A stretch of 64,000 bases of DNA from Pagrus major (lineage: Eukaryota > Chordata > Actinopteri > Spariformes > Sparidae): assembly GCF_040436345.1 (NCBI RefSeq), contig NC_133215.1, positions 22,618,806 to 22,682,805 of the forward strand. The letters run 5' to 3'. Of this stretch, positions 27,866-39,030 are shown piece after piece. The position numbers and the translations under genes were made by a program. Position 1 is the first letter of the stretch. Each line of letters starts with the position of its first letter. The notes below the pieces were generated by a model. That model worked only from the letters and a program-made list of their open reading frames with translations. It was not told where the DNA came from and did no database searches.

Positions 27866-28051
27866 ACAGTTTAAGTTTTTGAAACAAAGACTTATTAAAT
27901 GTAGAAGACTCAGGCTGTGTGGTCTGTGGTCACACCGAACACTTTTAGTAAGAGTCTTTCCCAAAGTGTTTCCTTTGTGTTGGTCTCAGATAGTTTCACC
28001 ACGTCCTTCTGCATGTCAGCTCTCACAGCGAGACCACAGCGAGCAGCTCAA

Positions 28052-28534
<483 letters not shown>

Positions 28535-28560
28535 ACTCATCCTGACATCTACAACCCAAA

Positions 28561-28576
28561 GGTCCTTTTTAGGACC
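28561..28576 (+). terminator. variant histone 3' stem-loop (H2B)
   Basis: GGTCCTTTTTAGGACC: the stem is changed at two pairs relative to GGCTCT/AGAGCC, but both sides changed so pairing is kept. The loop is TTTT. No clear purine-rich downstream element follows. Confidence 0.8.
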
Positions 28577-28841
28577 ACCCAATCTTATCAATAGGTGCAA
28601 TATTCCTGCTTATAGGACTTATTCAAGACTTGCTATTGTAGTGCTACATTATTAATAATGCATCTTATGTTTCAAATAAACTGCATTAAATGATGTGTTA
28701 CAATAAAATCAGTGATTGCCATCTACAATATTTCAGAGGCAATAATGCAAACATTTATCTTTCCCATAAAATAATACATATGCTGAGAAAAACATGGTCC
28801 CCAGAACACTTTGAAGCTTCAAAGGTGGCAGGGTCCATCAA
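28577..28841. other. intergenic, nothing recognised
   Basis: AT-rich sequence, no feature supported. Confidence 0.4.
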
Positions 28842-29120
28842 TAAGAATCAGAATTCCTTTATTAGTCCTGCAAACAGGGAAATTTGTGCATCACAGCAGC
28901 TAAAGGACAGTTCAATATAACAAACAATAATAATAAAAAATAAACAATATAATAAAAAGGTAAGAAATATAAATAGACTTGTATGTACATAATATATACA
29001 AATATAAACAGTGTATTATTAATAAATAATAAATATGAGTATGAAAACTAGAAGACTACTCCATAGAAAATGGCTGATGCCACCAGAGACTCATAGAAAG
29101 TCCTCAGGAGTGCCCCCTGC
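28842..29120 (-). mobile_element. L2-like LINE 3' end
   Basis: Minus strand: RTFYESLVASAIFYGVV, the end of an L2/Rex-type reverse transcriptase ORF, then a tail ending ACTAATAAAGGAATTCTGAT. It probably belongs with 29372-30125, with about 250 unrelated bases between. Confidence 0.6.
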
Positions 29121-29371
29121 ACCTGAGTTTCCTCAGCAGATGGAGTCTGCTCTGATCTTTCTTATAGGTTGAATAGAGTAAAACTGTGTGAAATGGCGTT
29201 TTTTAAGAGGTCTGTATGTTTCCGGGTAACTCGGCCATAAAGAGTTTATTTACCTTAGGTTTTAGCTGAGTTTGCTTTTTGTCATGAAATAAATCAGTGG
29301 ATGCAGACAATGTGCTAACCACATAGTTGAGCTAAAAAGTCAAATTCAATGTAGCTTTATTGGAGGGAGCA

Positions 29372-30125
29372 TTTCATGTTCTGCAGCCCTGTGGAGATCT
29401 TAAATTTCCTCAGCCGTCTGAGTTGATACAGGCGCTGCTTAGCCTTCTTCACCAGTGAGATGATATGGGTTGTCCATGTTAGGTCCTCAGAGATATGAAC
29501 TCCGAGGTACCTATAGCTGGACACCTTCTCCTCTGGGGTCCCGTAGATCTGTAGTGGTGCATAATGGGACCTCTGCTTCTCCCTCCTGAAATCTACCACC
29601 ATCTCCTTGGTCTTGGTGACGTTCAGGTCCAGGTTGTTGGTCTTGCACCATGATGTCAGCAACTCCACCTCTTCCAAGTAAGCCGTCTCCATGTTGTTGG
29701 AGATCAGGCCAATCACCACCGTGTCATCCACAAATTTCACAATAGTGTTGGTGCTGTGTGTGGCTGTACAATCATGGGTGTACAGGGAGTAGAGCAGGGG
29801 GCTCAGGACGCGGCCTTAGGGGGCGCCGGTGTTGAGGGTGTGGGTGCTGGAGCTGCAATTCCCGATCTTCACCACCTGTGGTCTGCCAGTCAGAAAGTTC
29901 AAGACCCAGGAGCAGAGTGAAGAGCTCAGCCCCAGATCCCAGAGCTTGGCGACCAATCTGAGGGGAACTATGGTGTTAAACGCCGAGCTGAAATCAATAA
30001 ACAGCAAACGTGCGTAGTTCCCCTTGCCGATGTCCAGGTGGGAGAGGGTGGAGTGGAGGACATGTGAGATGGCCTCATCAGTACTCCTATTGGGACAATA
30101 GGCGAACTGAATGGGGTCCAATGAT
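29372..30125 (-). pseudogene. L2-like LINE reverse transcriptase fragment
   Basis: Minus strand, frame-continuous reverse transcriptase: [20 protein letters not shown], then [49 protein letters not shown] (the catalytic DD box) and DLNVTKTKEMVVDF. A stop replaces the usual Gln of the GAPQG motif. It is 5'-truncated and lacks the endonuclease. The closest remembered type is the fish L2/Maui group; Rex1 is the alternative. Confidence 0.75.
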
Positions 30126-30129
30126 CCGG

Positions 30130-30198
30130 GTAGTGATGAGCTGATGAAAATTCTGAGTTGGAATTTCTTCTTTAAAATTACAGTGCCCCTTTAATATC
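30130..30198. repeat. partial T2-like MITE end
   Basis: TTCTGAGTTGGAATTTCTTC then AGTGCCCCTTTAA resembles the right end of the element at 12240-12609. No left end is seen. Confidence 0.35.
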
Positions 30199-30268
30199 GG
30201 ATCCAATAATCAGTCGACCCATAGTATACGGTATACAATCACGTAAGTATAATTTTACTTTTACTTAA

Positions 30269-31173
30269 AAGGGACATGGGGCAGGATCAAAAAATAAGAC
30301 TCAATAGTGACACGACGGCCGTTGCGGCCGTTAGGGTAACTGCAGCCATCAGCCAAGCCAGCACAGGAGCGTGCATGAACTCTTCACAGCAGTGCAGCTG
30401 ATGCCTTATCCCCTACACACACATGAAGCAGTCGGGAAGCTGGTTTGCTGTGTGTAGCGACACACAAGCGCGGCGATTTACCGTTACGGTTGATGCAGTC
30501 TGAAAGGCACAGGCGAAAGCAAAGGCGGCATATCGGGGGACAGAGATATCGTCTCTGATACGGGATTGCTGTGTGTAAGCGGCTAATGTTGCTACACAGA
30601 CACAAACAAACCGTTAGCCTGTGGCTACAGCCAGCCGCTAACGTCACCTCCCAGATAACAGGTTGGGCTTTCGGTCCCATATATAAAGGGACATATTTCT
30701 AACTATTCGGTTTCAGACTAAAGGACCGTGGTAATGCGCAGTCTGTACCTATTCAGTGTTACACAGCTCGTAATTTTGTTTCGACTCACGACATGACGCT
30801 GATAAACCCTTCTTTTTCTTCTGAGTATGACTTTTTAGTGGACTTTGTGTGGTGGTGGGTCGTTTGCTGGCCGTAGCAGACTCCATTACTACCCAAACAC
30901 TAGTTTGGGTCCACCGCGCTCGTCTTCTTCCCGTATCCAAGTCGAAAGCCGTCGAGGACGCGTATTCAGCGTCATCTGACGTCACGTCCGCAGGACTGCG
31001 CGGGAAATTCGGGCCCGAATTGCAGTACATTATGCAGCACACAGCCTGTTCAAGGCAATGGAGAGATACGTGGGTGGGCTCATTCTTTTTGGTTTTGAAT
31101 GCTTCATCACCCATTAGCATCAAAAAACTTAAAATGCATGTTTATTTTTTCACAAATCCTGCCCCATGTCCCT
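30269..31173. mobile_element. T2/Kolobok-like non-autonomous DNA transposon
   Basis: TTAA borders (30265-30268 and 31174-31177 by best alignment) with inverted ends AAGGGACATGGGGCAGGAT and, on the other strand, AGGGACATGGGGCAGGAT. TTAAAGGRR-type ends match the T2/Kolobok pattern; piggyBac is the other TTAA family to consider. The interior is GC-rich without a convincing protein. Confidence 0.65.
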
Positions 31174-31752
31174 TTAAGTACATTTATAGCCAGAAAATGA
31201 CTTCTGATACTTGAGTTCATTTATTTTCAGAATCATTTCATTCATATATTCAAACAACTGGTATCCAATAGACCCGATGACATGACGTCACTCTGGTCTC
31301 TTCTGGTTGACTTTCAGTTGATTTGCATTATGGAGATATGTGAAATCAGCAAACTTGTTTATTTCTGCTCTCATTTTCAGCTGTAACTTTAACATTTAAA
31401 GATTTATAGTTAAACACGATGGTCTGAACTTTCTGACGTCTCTGCACTGTTTGTTACTTTAGGTCTCAAACCTGAGGTTAGTGAAATTGTTTAATAATGA
31501 CAAATGACAGCACCAGACACGCATTTTAGATTAATTAAATGTATACACTTTTAAATAACATATAATGAAAAGACATCATTAAGTTTTTGTAAAACAACAA
31601 GCATTGTTGTTGTTGCTATAGCAACAATAACAACGGCATTCTATAATAAGAATGCTTGGTGTTTTTATTGTTATCGCAACAACATGAAGAAGATCAAAGG
31701 AAGATCAAAGGCAAATGTATCAAAGACATATGAAATGTTATAAGTAGAAGAA
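31174..31752. other. upstream region of the coiled-coil gene
   Basis: No gene. A short palindrome (GTTGTTGTTGCTATAGCAAC and on) lies at about 31606-31634. Possible promoter or intron sequence for the next gene; an AG just before 31800 could be a splice acceptor. Confidence 0.35.
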
Positions 31753-31818
31753 ATGACTTTATATTTGACATTTGTGCTCAGACTACAGTTTAGTTCAGAC
31801 ACATATCTCTTTGTCGCA

Positions 31819-33471
31819 ATGGAACGTACACAGAATAACAAAAAAAAAGGTAGGAGAGGGAGAACAAGAAAGAAGGAAGATAGTTCACAGGATAAGAAAG
31901 TAGGAATAAACTTTAGGAGAGATCGTTCTCAGGCCAGGAGAAGACATAGAAGCCCGAGCATAGAAAACAAAGCGGCCCAGCAGAGGACAGAGCCGGAAGA
32001 CATGGAAAACAACTCTGAGAAGGCTCGACCTCCAGCAGTTTTGTTTTCCCATTATGGACACTTGCTCCTCTGCGATGAACCTGAAGAGCAGACTGAAGTG
32101 CAGACTTCTCCCAGCATGTCCTCTCAAGACACATCGCAGGAGATGAATGAGTTGAAGAATCTGAAGTTAGAGGAGATCGAGGATCTGAAACCACAGCTCC
32201 AAGCGGTCTCTGAGACGCTGCACAACACTCAGACTGACCATGAGCGCCAGATTTCCAACATTCAGATCAAATTGGAGAAAGTGAAGGCCAAGAATGCAGG
32301 CCTTAAAAAGGAAGTGGAGGACATGAAATTAGAAGTCCATGCTGAAAAGCAGCTGCGTGCACTGGCTGAACACAACACTGGGACAACTACTCAAAGCCTG
32401 AAGGTGCAGCTCCTTGACATAGAAAGAGCAGAGCTTGAGGCTCGCACAAAAGCCGAACAACTCGAGGCCGATCTTGTATTTGAGAGGGCTCAAGTTCAGA
32501 TGCTGGCCAAGAAAGAGGAAATGGCTGGGAAGATTGTAGAAAGATCCCAGGCTTCCCATCAAGCCCAGCTTCAGGAGCACAGAGAGGAGACCAGGAAGAT
32601 CACATCTGCCCTTAAAAAGGCAGAGGATCTGCTGGAGACTAAGCACCTCTGCTGGCAGCAGGAGAAAACATCCCTGCTGGAGAAGATGGAGAAATCCAGA
32701 GCTCTCTATGAGGATCAGCTGGAAGAGCAGAAACACGAGAAAAGCACCCTCGTTGCTGCTCTGAGTAATGTCGAGCAGAAGCTGGAGAGTCATCAGGTGG
32801 AGTGGCAGCAGGAAAGGACGTCCCTCATTCAGGCCACAGAAGGCTTCAAGAAGACTGTGCAGGATATGCAACAGGAAACAAAGGAGGCTTTGGAAAGATC
32901 CCAGGCTTCCCATCAAGCCCAGCTTGAGGAGCACAGAGAGGAGACCAGGAAGATCACATCTGCCCTTAAAAAGGCAGAGGATCTGCTGGAGACTAAGCGC
33001 CTCTGCTGGCAGCAGGAGAAAACATCCCTGCTGGAGAAGATGGAGAAATCCAGAGCTCTCTATGAGGATCAGCTGGAAGAGCAGAAACACGAGAAAAGCA
33101 CCCTCGTTGCTGCTTTGAGGAATGTTGAGCAGAAGCTGGAGAGTCATCAGGTGGAGTGGCAGGAGGAAAGGACATCCCTCATTCAGGCCACAGAAGGCTT
33201 CAAGAAGACTGTGCAGGATATGCAACAGGAAACAAAGGAGGCTTTGAAAAGATCCATCAGACATCAGGTGGAGTTGCAGACATCCCTCATGCAGTCCACA
33301 GACAGTACTGACAAGATGCTGCAGGAAAAGGAGCAGGAGCGGGAGGAGAAAGAAAGCTCCATGAAGTCCCAGGTGGAAGAGCTCGTGAGCAAGAAGAAAA
33401 AGAAGAAGAAATGGTATAGGAGGTTCTTCCAGTTCATATGTCCATGCTTATTTACCGAGAACGACGACTAA
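31819..33471 (+). CDS. coiled-coil protein with polybasic, Cys-containing C-terminus
   Basis: Single open exon; starting at MERTQNNKKKGRRGR it gives 550 residues (an upstream in-frame ATG lies at 31753). The N-terminus is very basic (residues ~1-60). From ~100 to ~520 it is heptad-rich coiled coil, dense in Glu, Lys and Gln. A 118-residue unit (starting ERSQASHQAQL, ending QETKEAL) occurs twice in tandem, encoded by an exact 354-base period at 32539-33246. The end is KKKKKKKWYRRFFQFICPCL, then FTENDD: a lysine cluster, an aromatic stretch and a CPC pair, which looks like a membrane-binding, possibly palmitoylated tail. I do not recognise the gene. Long coiled coils in fish are often labelled golgin- or trichohyalin-like without real homology. 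The open frame in a repeat-rich region suggests it is or was recently functional. Confidence 0.7.
   Translation: MERTQNNKKKGRRGRTRKKEDSSQDKKVGINFRRDRSQARRRHRSPSIENKAAQQRTEPEDMENNSEKARPPAVLFSHYGHLLLCDEPEEQTEVQTSPSMSSQDTSQEMNELKNLKLEEIEDLKPQLQAVSETLHNTQTDHERQISNIQIKLEKVKAKNAGLKKEVEDMKLEVHAEKQLRALAEHNTGTTTQSLKVQLLDIERAELEARTKAEQLEADLVFERAQVQMLAKKEEMAGKIVERSQASHQAQLQEHREETRKITSALKKAEDLLETKHLCWQQEKTSLLEKMEKSRALYEDQLEEQKHEKSTLVAALSNVEQKLESHQVEWQQERTSLIQATEGFKKTVQDMQQETKEALERSQASHQAQLEEHREETRKITSALKKAEDLLETKRLCWQQEKTSLLEKMEKSRALYEDQLEEQKHEKSTLVAALRNVEQKLESHQVEWQEERTSLIQATEGFKKTVQDMQQETKEALKRSIRHQVELQTSLMQSTDSTDKMLQEKEQEREEKESSMKSQVEELVSKKKKKKKWYRRFFQFICPCLFTENDD
32539..33246 (+). repeat. in-gene tandem duplication, 354-base unit x2
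   Basis: GAAAGATCCCAGGCTTCCCA begins each copy (32539 and 32893). The start of a third copy, GAAAAGATCC, is at about 33246. Copies differ at few positions. Confidence 0.9.
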
Positions 33472-35313
33472 AAACTCTCCCTGAGCTACAACTGGTTTTC
33501 TCCGGGTGCTCCGGTTCACCAACTTTAATTGAAAAAGAAATTCTTCAATTTAAAAAAAAAGTTACATTAGTTCAGGCGTGTAAAACTGACCAATCACAAA
33601 TATACAAGAACAAATGCGTGTACACACCCAGCCGTCCGAGGAGAGGGGATCTCTCTCTGAATTGCCTTTCCCGAGGTTTCTTCCTGTGTCCTTTCAAGTT
33701 TGTTCTGAGGTCCATGGGGAGTTTTTCCTCGTCTTCTTAGAGAGCTTGGGCTGGGTACCTGTTCCTGATTGGATCTGCAAGGCCCACTGTCACACTGGTT
33801 TTCTCCGGGTGCTCCGGTTAGCCAACTTTAATCGAAGAAATAATTCAATAATTCTTCAATTAAAAAAAAAAATAAAAATGTTGAATTAGTTCAGGCGTAT
33901 AAAACTGACCTCGCTCCTCACAAATATACAAGAACAAATGCGTGTACACACCCAGCCGTCCGAGGAGAGGGGATCTCTCTCTGAATTGCCTTTCCCGAGG
34001 TTTCTTCCTGTGTCCTTTCAAGGTTGTTCTGAGGTTCATGGGGAGTTTTTCCTCGTCTTCTTAGAGAGCTTAGGCTGGGTACCTGTTCCTGATCTGGATC
34101 TGCAAGGCCCACTGTCACATTGGTTTTCTCCGGGTGCTCCGGTTAGCCAACTTTAATTGAAGAAATAATTCTTCAATTTAAAAAAAAAAGTTACATTAGT
34201 TCAGGCGTGTAAAACTGACCAATCACAAATATACAAGAACAAATGCATGTACACACCCAGCCGTCCGAGGAGAGGGGATCTCTCTCTGAATTGCCTTTCC
34301 CGAGGTTTCTTCCTGTGTCCTTTCAAGTTTGAGAGAAAGAAAGCTCCATGAAGTCCCAGGTGGAAGAGCTCGTGAGCAAGAAGAAAAAGAAGAAGAAATG
34401 GTATAGGAGGTTCTTCCAGTTCATATGTCCATGCTTATTTACCGAGAACGACGACTAAAAACTCTCCCTGAGCTACAACTGGTTTTCTCCGGGTGCTCCG
34501 GTTCACCAACTTTAATTGAAAAAGAAATTCTTCAATTTAAAAAAAAAGTTACATTAGTTCAGGCGTGTAAAACTGACCAATCACAAATATACAAGAACAA
34601 ATGCGTGTACACACCCAGCCGTCCGAGGAGAGGGGATCTCTCTCTGAATTGCCTTTCCCGAGGTTTCTTCCTGTGTCCTTTCAAGTTTGTTCTGAGGTCC
34701 ATGGGGAGTTTTTCCTCGTCTTCTTAGAGAGCTTGGGCTGGGTACCTGTTCCTGATTGGATCTGCAAGGCCCACTGTCACACTGGTTTTCTCCGGGTGCT
34801 CCGGTTAGCCAACTTTAATCGAAGAAATAATTCAATAATTCTTCAATTAAAAAAAAAATAAAAATGTTGAATTAGTTCAGGCGTATAAAACTGACCTCGC
34901 TCCTCACAAATATACAAGAACAAATGCGTGTACACACCCAGCCGTCCGAGGAGAGGGGATCTCTCTCTGAATTGCCTTTCCCGAGGTTTCTTCCTGTGTC
35001 CTTTCAAGGTTGTTCTGAGGTTCATGGGGAGTTTTTCCTCGTCTTCTTAGAGAGCTTGGGCTGGGTACCTGTTCCTGATCTGGATCTGCAAGGCCCACTG
35101 TCACATTGGTTTTCTCCGGGTGCTCCGGTTAGCCAACTTTAATTGAAGAAATAATTCTTCAATTTAAAAAAAAAAGTTACATTAGTTCAGGCGTGTAAAA
35201 CTGACCAATCACAAATATACAAGAACAAATGCATGTACACACCCAGCCGTCCGAGGAGAGGGGATCTCTCTCTGAATTGCCTTTCCCGAGGTTTCTTCCT
35301 GTGTCCTTTCAAG
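33340..35313 (+). repeat. 987-base tandem duplication over the gene end and repeats
   Basis: The segment starting GAGAAAGAAAGCTCCATGAA (near 33345) reappears at about 34332 with a constant 987-base offset. It carries the last codons of the coiled-coil gene plus about three repeat units. Confidence 0.9.
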
Positions 35314-35590
35314 TTTGTTCTGAGGTCCATGGGGAGTTTTTCCTCGTCTTCTTAGAGAGCTTGGGCTGGGTACCTGTTCCTGATTGGATCTGCAAGGCCC
35401 ACTGTCACACTGGTTTTCTCTGGGTGCTCCGGTTAGCCAACTTTAATCGAAGAAATAATTCAATAATTCTTCAATTAAAAAAAAAAAAAAAATGTTGAAT
35501 TAGTTCAGGCGTATAAAACTGACCTTGCTCCTCACAAATATACAAGAACAAGTGCGCGTACACACCCAGCAGTCCGAGGAGAGCATGAAA
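33480..35590 (+). repeat. tandem array of ~305-325-base units
   Basis: Seven units each carry TTTCTCCGGGTGCTCCGGTT (from about 33492, 33800, 34123, 34482, 34786, 35110 and 35417), ACACACCCAGCCGTCCGAGG and CCCGAGGTTTCTTCCTGTGT. The last block resembles the GAGGTTTCTTCC block of the SINE-like repeats at 1 kb and 18 kb. Short frames in it are not genes. Confidence 0.85.
34331..34458 (+). pseudogene. duplicated terminal fragment of the coiled-coil gene
   Basis: Exact or near-exact copy of the last ~42 codons, including the lysine run and the CPCLF tail and stop. It has no upstream coding sequence of its own. It could act as an alternative last exon only if spliced to; no clear acceptor is visible. 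Confidence 0.75.
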
Positions 35591-36280
35591 ATCAGATCAA
35601 ATAAAAAATTTGCCTTAAAAAATAATTTTTTAAAATAATGTCACGTTTGTCATTCAGCTGTTCTTCAGAATTTAAAGTTTGTTGTAAAGCTTTAACCACA
35701 CACAGGTCATTTCACTGCAGAACTCGTGCTTTTACTTTGGATACTTCAAGTACCTTCAGCAGATTATACCTTTACTTAATTAAGAATGAATTGAATGCAG
35801 GACTTGTACCAAAGTGTTACATAGTTGTATGTATTTGTACATAAATGAAGGCTCTGAGTACTTCCTCCACCACTCATCTAATACTGACTATTGAAAAATG
35901 ACATGTCATCATAAAAATCAATCATTTCTTTAAGATTTCAACAGTATTTGTCCTTTGCCACTAAAATGTTGAGCTTTTAAGGCTTTCTTATGTGTGCTGG
36001 TCATGTAACCATGGCAACTACAGGAGCCACACCACCCCACAGCGACGAAACGATAAGATAGCTAACCACTTAGAGGACTCTGAATCATACACCTTATAAT
36101 ACTAGTTATCAAATATCTTTAGATTTTAATCCATGTAGCTACATTTCTGTTGGTCCTAAAGCTCTGCATTCAGAGTCAAGTGAGCAAAAATAATTTCTGT
36201 TAAATAAAATAAAACGACAACAACATGAACAACTGTGTGTGTGTGAGTGTATGTGTGTGCACGCGTGCCTTGCTCTGTGA
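35591..36280. other. intergenic, nothing recognised
   Basis: AT-rich; a short GT-rich stretch at about 36234-36262 precedes the next repeat. Confidence 0.4.
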
Positions 36281-36470
36281 CTGGCTGCAGCTGTGTCTCA
36301 GCTCTCTCAGGTGAGTGCAGGTGGAGCTTCCTGTCCTCTTCTCCTGGGAGTCTTGTGTGTCCGTCGCTGTCCGAGGTGCTGAACTGACACCAGCAGAGCT
36401 GCTACCTGCTGTCTCTGTCCAGGGAGATGAAGCTGTGCTGCTGCTGAGCTCCGAGGAGCAGCCACCTATT
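36281..36470 (+). repeat. ~190-base repeat, copy 1
   Basis: Near-identical to 57675-57858. It begins GGCTGCAGCTGTGTCTCAGC and ends GAGCTCCGAGGAGCAGCCAC. Both copies sit just after GT-rich sequence. A CAGGTGAGTG donor-like and a CTGTCCAGGG acceptor-like motif lie inside, but no gene can be assigned. Confidence 0.75.
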
Positions 36471-36839
36471 TACCTGCTGTGTATCTGTGATTGTCCACCC
36501 GTATGACACATATGGATGACTGGATAGATCTACTAATCTATGTAAAGCTGCAGTCATTGAACAACACTACACTTTGACTGTAGTATCATTCCTGTCCTCT
36601 ATCTTTGAGTTCAGAAGAATCTGTTTTGCTGTAGTGGTTTTGTCCCTCTGACATGGCAGCTAGAAACTAACTGTGAAGTGAAGGAAAAGGAAATGCAAGA
36701 ACTACAGAAATGGGAAAATAAAACAAGCAATTATAAAACTAGAATTTAATCATAAAGTCTTTTAGCTAAATTGTTGTCTCCATGAATTATCCCTCCCAAA
36801 GAACAGACAATACAGAAAATTAAATTTCAAGTAAACTTT

Positions 36840-36955
36840 AACTGGGGAACCACCAAGGAAGTCACAAAGTGGAAGCTTCTATACAAAAAACAATATGGCG
36901 ATCTTGGTGTTACAAATTTTAGGGGAGTTTCATCCTCATCACAATACATAATGAG
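36840..36955 (+). pseudogene. possible L1/Tx1-type reverse transcriptase scrap
   Basis: The frame reads VNFNWGTTKEVTKWKLLYKK, then QYGDLGVTNFRGV, resembling the C-terminal GGLGVPNL region of L1-type ORF2. Very short, so weak. Confidence 0.3.
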
Positions 36956-37045
36956 TATTTATTGTAGCAAGTCTAATCACAAAGATAAGCAACATTGTAT
37001 TTAATTTTGTCATTGATGTTTTTATATTTCACTATTCGGGGGCTT

Positions 37046-37110
37046 CATCAACAACCCAAAGGCTCTTCTAAGAGCCACTGCTTCCTCTGAAAAGCTTCAT
37101 TCCACATTGA
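37046..37110 (+). pseudogene. orphan H2B 3' end
   Basis: CATCAACAACCCAAAGG, the stem-loop and TCTGAAAAGCTTCATTCCAC match the 3' flank of the H2B at 13366, but there is no H2B coding sequence before it. Confidence 0.85.
37061..37076 (+). terminator. orphan histone stem-loop
   Basis: GGCTCTTCTAAGAGCC, identical to the H2B stem-loop at 13768, with no histone gene upstream within 8 kb on this strand. Confidence 0.88.
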
Positions 37111-37506
37111 TTTGTTATAGTAACTGTATCAAATAAAAGTGCTCAGAATTCTGTCACTTATTCATTCAGGTATTTTGCTCTTGCACTGAACTGAGGTGTT
37201 TGATAATCAGGAAAGTGATTCTAACTGAAGAGACTGATAAATCCATTCCAGCGTGTTGTGCAGTGCGATTGCGGTTTTTCATAATCAGTTTAGGATTGTA
37301 ATAAAATGGCTGTGTTCAGGCATGTGAATGAACAATATCTTACATTGATCGAGTTGCATATGGGAGTAGTTGTTTCAAGGAACAGTACCATCAATTAAGA
37401 GAAAGCCATGGATGAGACATTAACAATGAATATAAACTTGTAAGTGTAAGATGTGGGTTATCACCGAGTTCAATAGGAAGATAAGAGGAAGGGAGCGCTT
37501 CTAGTT
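37111..37506. other. intergenic between H2B relic and H4
   Basis: No gene. Corresponds in position to 13784-14540 but is largely different sequence. Confidence 0.45.
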
Positions 37507-37516
37507 TGAGGTGTGT

Positions 37517-37532
37517 GGCCCTTAAAAGGGCC
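37517..37532 (-). terminator. histone 3' stem-loop (H4)
   Basis: Minus strand GGCCCTTTTAAGGGCC, fully paired; the copies at 14548 and 43881 have a U-G wobble in this stem. Confidence 0.93.
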
Positions 37533-37560
37533 TTTGGTTTGGATTGTGAGCAGAGACAGC

Positions 37561-38030
<470 letters not shown>

Positions 38031-38260
38031 TCATTATCTTTGAAAATTAATAATAGATTTTAAAAACAAACGATCGTAGATATGAACTGATGAACCTCTC
38101 GTTATGTGATGCTGTGTGGGGAGAACAACCTGAATCACTCCTCTGTCTCACATATGGTGAACTGTCCCCATGTGGTTGAGAGACTGGAACATTTTGTCCG
38201 TTTCTCCTCATGGATCATTTGCTAAGTTGATCTTTTATTTACTGTGGAAAGTTCTGCTCA

Positions 38261-38940
38261 CAGAAAATCAAAACTCTTTGCTTTCTTTTCATTTGCCAAC
38301 AAGATTGGTTTGTTTCCATCAAATCCGATCCGAAGTAAATGTGAGTGGCTCCAACATGTCTGTGTGGGGGGCCGGGATAAGAGCGAGGCACAATAAACAT
38401 GCGCGGGGACATATTTTCACGCGACCCCTATTGTGTAACATAGAAATGTTATGTTTCCAGTAGGCTACGATAGGGGTAGAGAATAGTTTCACACTGATGG
38501 TTGTTATACATTCGGGACATTATCAGAGTTGAAAACGTTTCTTCAGGCAGGTGAGTATCCCTCTCGTAGAATGTGATGTATTGTTGTGGAAATACAGTAT
38601 CGAAAGTCATTAAAATGAGCTCAAGTGGAGCAGTAAGTAACTGCACAATACTGCTGTAGTATTATTAATACATCACTGTACCTTGAATCAAAACTACGGG
38701 CACGATTGTGTAGGATAAAGACCTTTTATGAAGCAGTGTGTTGCTGATAAGAACCTTTGTTTCTGGATAGCAGGTTTACAAATTGCATTTCAAATCAGTT
38801 CAAGTTCAGGGGGAAACAGAAGCCGGTGCCTGGTAATCAGATCGAAGATTTCCTTTTTCAAATGGCTAGTGTAACAGATGCACACAGTATAACTCATTAA
38901 AGAACAGTTGATTTCATCACGATTTCCATGTTAAACAACA
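38261..38940. other. intergenic, nothing recognised
   Basis: No gene or repeat supported. The last ~60 bases are the conserved H2B 3' flank on the minus strand. Confidence 0.4.
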
Positions 38941-38988
38941 GTTAACACAACAGATCATCGTGGAATGAAGCTTTTCAGAGGAAGTGGT

Positions 38989-39004
38989 GGCTCTTAGAAG
39001 AGCC
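38989..39004 (-). terminator. histone 3' stem-loop (H2B)
   Basis: Minus strand GGCTCTTCTAAGAGCC, followed by CTGAAAAGCTTC as in the H2B at 13366. Confidence 0.93.
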
Positions 39005-39030
39005 TTTGGGTTGTAGATGTCAGGATGAGT

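Noticed and set aside
32329-33264. 311-codon Leu-rich frame antisense to the coiled-coil gene
   Set aside because: Antisense of Glu/Lys/Gln codons; no start context or independent support.
33614-35498. Repeated ~72-100-codon frames starting MRVHTQPSEERG
   Set aside because: Identical short frames are a product of the tandem repeat; no splice, promoter or domain evidence.
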